Positions 60,906 through 64,000 of a stretch of DNA of 64,000 bases are shown one piece after another. Position 1 is the stretch's first letter. Each line of letters begins with the position of its first letter. Both the position numbers and the translations under genes were made by a program. The notes under the pieces were generated by a model. The model did no database searches, was not told where the DNA came from, and was given only the letters and a program-made list of their open reading frames with translations. Source of the stretch: Lysobacter antibioticus (GTDB lineage Bacteria; Pseudomonadota; Gammaproteobacteria; Xanthomonadales; Xanthomonadaceae); contig NZ_CP013141.1 in the NCBI RefSeq assembly GCF_001442535.1, forward strand, positions 4,118,517-4,182,516, given 5' to 3'.

Positions 60906-62486
60906 ATGCGCAGAATCTGGTCGTGGTTCGTGTCGTGTTTGGCCCTGTTCGTCGTCGCCCTGCCGGTCGCGGCGGGCGGATTCACGGGCAGCTACCAGCG
61001 CATTCCGGGCTGGGACGGGGCCGAAATGGGCGCTTTCGTCATGCTGCCCAAGGACCAGGGGCCGGGTCCGTTTCCGCTCGTGGTGATGCCGGCCAGCTGG
61101 GCGGTGCCGAACCTCGAGTACGTCGGCCGCGGCGGCATTCTCGCCAGCCAGGGCTATGTGGTGGTCAGCTACACCTCGCGCGGGTTCTGGGATTCGGCCG
61201 GGCAGATCGACATCGCCGGGCCCGGCACGGTCGAAGACGTCAGCGCGGTGATCGACTGGGCGCTCGCGCACACGCCGTCGAATCCGGCGCGGATCGGTGC
61301 CAGCGGCATTTCCTACGGCGCCGGCATCAGCCTGCTCGCGGCCGAGCGCGACCCGCGCATCAAGGCGGTCGCGGCGTTGAGCGGCTGGGCCGACCTGGAA
61401 GCCTCGCTGTACGCCAACCGCACCGTCAGCCAGCAGGGCGCGGCCTTGTTGGTGGTGGCCGGCAGCCTGACCGGCCGGCCCGGTCCGGAACTGGCCCAGG
61501 CCACCGCGCGCATGGCGTTCGGCGATTTCGACGGCGCCGTCAACGGCCTGCTGCCGGTGATTCCGCAGCGCAGCCCGGCCACCGAGGCGGCGGCCTTGAA
61601 CCGCAACGGCACCGCGGTGCTGCTCGCCAACGCCTTCAACGACAGCCTGTTCACCCCGGGCCAGTACATCGATTTTTACAACGGCCTGAACGGGCCGAAG
61701 CAATTGCTGTTCAGTCACGGCGACCACGCCACGGTCGAAGCGCCCGGCGCGCTCGGCCTGCCGAACGAGATCTACGATGCGGTCGGCCGTTGGTTCGATC
61801 GTCACCTCAAAGGCCGGGCCAACGGCGTCGACAGCGAGTTGCCGGTGCGCCTGAAATCGCAGGACGGCGACTGGCGCGGTTACGCCGACTGGAATGCGGT
61901 GCAACGCGGCGCGACCGTGTACGCGCTGAGCCGGCCGACCGGCCTGTTGGCGCCGACCGGCGAGTTGTCGAGTTCGCCGAGCACCGGCTGGAACCATTCG
62001 ATCCTGACCGGCCTGCCGACCGTCGCCGATTCCGGCGTGGCGATGATCAGCGGTTTCCTGCAGTCGCTGCAGATCGCTCCGCAGGCCTCGATCCCGCTGG
62101 TGGCGCGTGCCGGCGCCGGGGTGTGGTCGTCGCCGACCTATTGGACCGGCAAGCAGCTCAGCGGCATGCCGCAGTTGCACGTCACGGTCACGCCGACCCA
62201 GGCCGAGGTCAGTTTGTTCGCGTATTTGTACAGCGTCGACCTGCTCGGCAACGGCACGCTGCTGAGCCACAAACCGTATTCGCTGCGCGGGGCGACGCCG
62301 GGCGTGGCGAAGACGATCGACCTGCGCATGGAAGCGACCAGCTGGGATATTCCCGCCGGTCGCAAACTGGTGCTGGTGGTCGACACCGTGGACCCGCGCT
62401 ACACCGCGGCCACGCGCATCGGCGGCTCGGTGAGTTTCAGCTCGCCGGCGTCGAATCCCTCGACCCTGACCGTACCGTTGCGCTGA
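60906..62486 (+). CDS. Exported alpha/beta hydrolase, CocE/NonD or X-Pro dipeptidyl-peptidase (S15) like
   Basis: The product is 526 aa. ATG at 60906 follows GGGAGGGG. A signal peptide ends near residue 24 (LALFVVALPVAAGG). The alpha/beta hydrolase core has FVMLPKDQGPGPFPLVVMPA and GASGISYGAGISLLAAERDP with the nucleophile Ser136, and later acid and His candidates in LLANAFNDSLFTPGQ and LLFSHGDHATVEAPG. The C-terminal ~180 residues are a beta-rich PepX_C-like domain (VTVTPTQAEVSLFAYLYSVD). Substrates of this class include esters, amides and proline peptides. It is divergent from the sulfatase, possibly sharing control, but this is not shown. Confidence 0.88.
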   Translation: MRRIWSWFVSCLALFVVALPVAAGGFTGSYQRIPGWDGAEMGAFVMLPKDQGPGPFPLVVMPASWAVPNLEYVGRGGILASQGYVVVSYTSRGFWDSAGQIDIAGPGTVEDVSAVIDWALAHTPSNPARIGASGISYGAGISLLAAERDPRIKAVAALSGWADLEASLYANRTVSQQGAALLVVAGSLTGRPGPELAQATARMAFGDFDGAVNGLLPVIPQRSPATEAAALNRNGTAVLLANAFNDSLFTPGQYIDFYNGLNGPKQLLFSHGDHATVEAPGALGLPNEIYDAVGRWFDRHLKGRANGVDSELPVRLKSQDGDWRGYADWNAVQRGATVYALSRPTGLLAPTGELSSSPSTGWNHSILTGLPTVADSGVAMISGFLQSLQIAPQASIPLVARAGAGVWSSPTYWTGKQLSGMPQLHVTVTPTQAEVSLFAYLYSVDLLGNGTLLSHKPYSLRGATPGVAKTIDLRMEATSWDIPAGRKLVLVVDTVDPRYTAATRIGGSVSFSSPASNPSTLTVPLR

Positions 62487-62507
62487 GTCTCGGCGCAAAG
62501 CAACTCG

Positions 62508-62537
62508 CGACAACGGCGCCCCAGGGCGCCGTTGTCG
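62508..62537. terminator. Terminator-like hairpin after the exported hydrolase
   Basis: CGACAACGGCGCC, loop CCAG, GGCGCCGTTGTCG is a perfect 13-bp stem 21 bp after the stop, followed by TATCG. A strong stabiliser or terminator without a clear U-tract. Confidence 0.65.
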
Positions 62538-62607
62538 TATCGGCGCTGCGCTTGCGTTGCGCGCGTGCCCGGCTAGGATGAGCTGCGAAGGGGACGCAGA
62601 GGACGCG

Positions 62608-63174
62608 ATGTCGAGCTTCAATCCGTACGAGGCGCCGAAGAGCGCGCTGGTCCACTCGCCTCGAGACACCGGCGAGCAGGCCGGGCCCTGGCGCGACGGC
62701 AAGGACCTGGTGGCCCAGCGCAGCAGCGAGTTGCCGGCGCGTTGCGTCAAATGCAATGCCGAAGCGACGGCGCCCAAACTGCTGCAGCGCTATTACTGGC
62801 ATCACCGCGGCTGGCACCTGCTGATCCTGTTCAACCTGGTGATCTACGTGATCGTGAGGGTCGCGATCCGGAAGAGCGCGCGTCTGAACGTCGGGGTCTG
62901 CGCGGTGCATGCGCGCCAACGCTTGGTCGCGATGTGGCTGGCGGCGATGTTGCTGTCGGCCAGCGTCGCGACCTTGCTGGTTGCGATGAACCGACAACTC
63001 GGCGGCGAGATGTATCTGTTGAGTCTGGCCCTGTTGATCGCCGCGATCGCGGTCGGCCTGGTCAAGGCGAGGTTGCTGTATCCCAAGCGGATCAGCGAGC
63101 GTTATGCGCGCTACGCCGGATGCGGCGACGAGTTCCTCGCCACCTTGCCGAACTTCGGCGACAGCGATCGTTGA
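62608..63174 (+). CDS. Unknown two- to three-helix membrane protein (NPYEAP type)
   Basis: The product is 188 aa. ATG at 62608 follows AGAGGA. The N terminus MSSFNPYEAPKSALVHSP is an NPYEAP-type start often seen in small bacterial membrane proteins. ARCVKCNAEATAPKLLQRYY carries a CxxC pair that may bind zinc. Hydrophobic helices lie at about 86-104 (LLILFNLVIYVIVRVAI) and 115-165 (LVAMWLAAMLLSASVATLLV and LLSLALLIAAIAVGLV). The C terminus has GCGDEFLATLP. The family has no proven role. It is isolated and convergent with hemY. Confidence 0.75.
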   Translation: MSSFNPYEAPKSALVHSPRDTGEQAGPWRDGKDLVAQRSSELPARCVKCNAEATAPKLLQRYYWHHRGWHLLILFNLVIYVIVRVAIRKSARLNVGVCAVHARQRLVAMWLAAMLLSASVATLLVAMNRQLGGEMYLLSLALLIAAIAVGLVKARLLYPKRISERYARYAGCGDEFLATLPNFGDSDR

Positions 63175-63215
63175 GCGTCGGCGCCGATCCGGGCGCATTC
63201 GAACATGGCACAAAA

Positions 63216-63242
63216 AAACGGCCGCTTCGAAGGCGGCCGTTT
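63216..63242. terminator. Bidirectional rho-independent terminator
   Basis: AAACGGCCGC, loop TTCGAAG, GCGGCCGTTT is flanked by an A-run on the left and a T-run on the right, so it works in both directions between the convergent membrane protein and hemY genes. Confidence 0.88.
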
Positions 63243-63258
63243 TCGTCGGGGTCGCGGC

Positions 63259-64000
63259 TCAACCGCGTAAACGCGGCATGCCGTGTTCGTCGCGTTCTTC
63301 GATCACCGCCTCGTCGAAGATCTTCTGGCGCAGGTCGCGGCCCGGCAGCTCGGTGGCGGCTTCGCCGCGCGCCGCGCGCAGAGCGTTGACGTAACTCAGG
63401 CGGGCGCGGTTTTCGTCGCCGGCCTGGGCGTAGCCGTGGCCGAGCTCTTCCCAGGCTTCGCTGTTGGCGCCCTGGGCGAGCGCACGGTGCAGATAGGCCT
63501 CGGCCTGCGGCCACTGGCCCTGGGCGCGGCACAGGCGGGCCAGGCTGACCAGCAGGCCCGGGCTGCCCGAATGCGCCTGCAGCCAACGCTCGGCATTGCC
63601 GCGGCGCGCATCGAGGCGGCCGATCGGCAGGCGGCCGTACAAGGCCGCCAGCGATTCGTCCCAACGCGTGTCGAGCGCCTGCTCCAGGCTCTTGGCGGCG
63701 GCTTCTTCCCACCGCAGCGCGGCGGCGCGTTCGGCATAGGCGGCGACCGTGGCCGGCTCGCTCTTCAGCGGCTTCGGCAGGGTTTCCCAATGGTCGGCGA
63801 GGACGTTGGCATCGGCGGCTTCGCGCAGCGCCGCTTCGGCCCAGGCGGCTTCGAGCTGGGCGAGGCGTTCGGCCGGCCACACGCTGTGCTGGCGCAGGGC
63901 GCCGAGCAGGCCATAGGCTTCGCCGGCGCGGCCGAGTGCGGCCAGGGCCTGCGCGCGCAAAGCCAGGCCGCGCGGCGGCAGCGGTTGCACGTTGGCGGCA
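63259..64000 (-). CDS. hemY: HemY-like protein, C-terminal part (cut by window edge)
   Basis: This is partial. The frame is open through the right edge, so the N-terminal membrane helices are outside the window. About 247 residues are visible, all TPR-like helices: LALRAQALAALGRAGEAYGL, LADHWETLPKPLKSEPATVA, and GSPGLLVSLARLCRAQGQWP with AYLHRALAQGANSEAWEELG. The W-x-TLPKPLK stretch and the TPR layout are typical of HemY, a membrane-anchored protein linked to late haem synthesis and usually encoded after hemD/hemX. The end LRQKIFDEAVIEERDEHGMP also fits. The neighbouring hemD and hemX genes would be to the right if the usual order holds. Confidence 0.85.
   Translation of the reverse strand, partial: AANVQPLPPRGLALRAQALAALGRAGEAYGLLGALRQHSVWPAERLAQLEAAWAEAALREAADANVLADHWETLPKPLKSEPATVAAYAERAAALRWEEAAAKSLEQALDTRWDESLAALYGRLPIGRLDARRGNAERWLQAHSGSPGLLVSLARLCRAQGQWPQAEAYLHRALAQGANSEAWEELGHGYAQAGDENRARLSYVNALRAARGEAATELPGRDLRQKIFDEAVIEERDEHGMPRLRG

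Overview
The window is GC-rich Gammaproteobacterial DNA, most likely from Lysobacter or a close relative in the Xanthomonadaceae. This rests on the dense high-GC coding, the dispersed 'GTAGGAGCGGCGCGAGCCGCGACC' REP-like units, long composite hairpin repeats, many exported hydrolases, a TonB-dependent receptor with FecI/FecR-type regulators, and Tat or lipoprotein signals. The assignment is inferred from gene content and repeats; no database search was run. There are about 51 supportable protein genes (one cut by the right edge) and no rRNA, tRNA, CRISPR array, insertion sequence or prophage that I could recognise.

Layout. 1-0.94 kb: composite repeat locus 1. 0.94-5.6 kb: an unknown low-complexity membrane protein, an acyltransferase-3, a small unknown protein and a GT4-like glycosyltransferase. 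5.9-9.6 kb: an ArsR-type regulator, a YCII/DGPF protein, a VOC protein and an ECF42-type sigma factor, a known kind of neighbourhood. 9.8-15.3 kb: a Gly/Cys-tailed membrane protein, then a TetR regulator facing an NAD(P)-binding reductase and a MexF-like RND pump across a perfect 17-bp palindrome. 15.5-18 kb: a Tat-exported multicopper oxidase and a lipoprotein FKBP. 18-19 kb: composite repeat locus 2. 19.2-25.1 kb: a secreted metallophosphoesterase, an unknown protein and two divergent exported GH29 fucosidases. 25.4-26.6 kb: a yybP-ykoY (manganese) riboswitch followed by a TerC/Alx membrane protein. 26.7-29.3 kb: AlkD-like DNA repair protein, methyltransferase, AraC regulator.

29.5-39.4 kb: a large LysM-like protein, then an exported cyanophycinase plus isoaspartyl peptidase operon divergent from an ECF sigma/FecR/STN-TonB receptor operon. 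This looks like a possible utilisation locus for an aspartate-backbone polymer. 39.5-44.2 kb: a trans-aconitate-methyltransferase-like gene and an arsenic island (arsR-acr3 facing arsH-arsC-arsN2). 44.3-47.6 kb: a sigma factor with a receptor-like Ser/Thr kinase carrying a TPR-like tail. 47.9-51.1 kb: a secreted four-repeat protein with an unknown C-terminal domain, MmcQ/YjbR, and an unknown protein. 51.4-53.9 kb: glnL-glnG (NtrB-NtrC) with an NtrC-like site at the start codon. 54.2-57.9 kb: lipoprotein Cu/Zn superoxide dismutase, GNAT, an unknown protein and a FadI-like thiolase. 57.9-59.1 kb: composite repeat locus 3. 59.1-64 kb: a sulfatase divergent from an exported alpha/beta hydrolase, a membrane protein, and the 3' part of hemY.

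The strongest leads are the cyanophycinase/isoaspartyl peptidase and sigma/FecR/TonB pairing, and the composite repeats, whose hairpins show compensatory base changes between copies in this same window.
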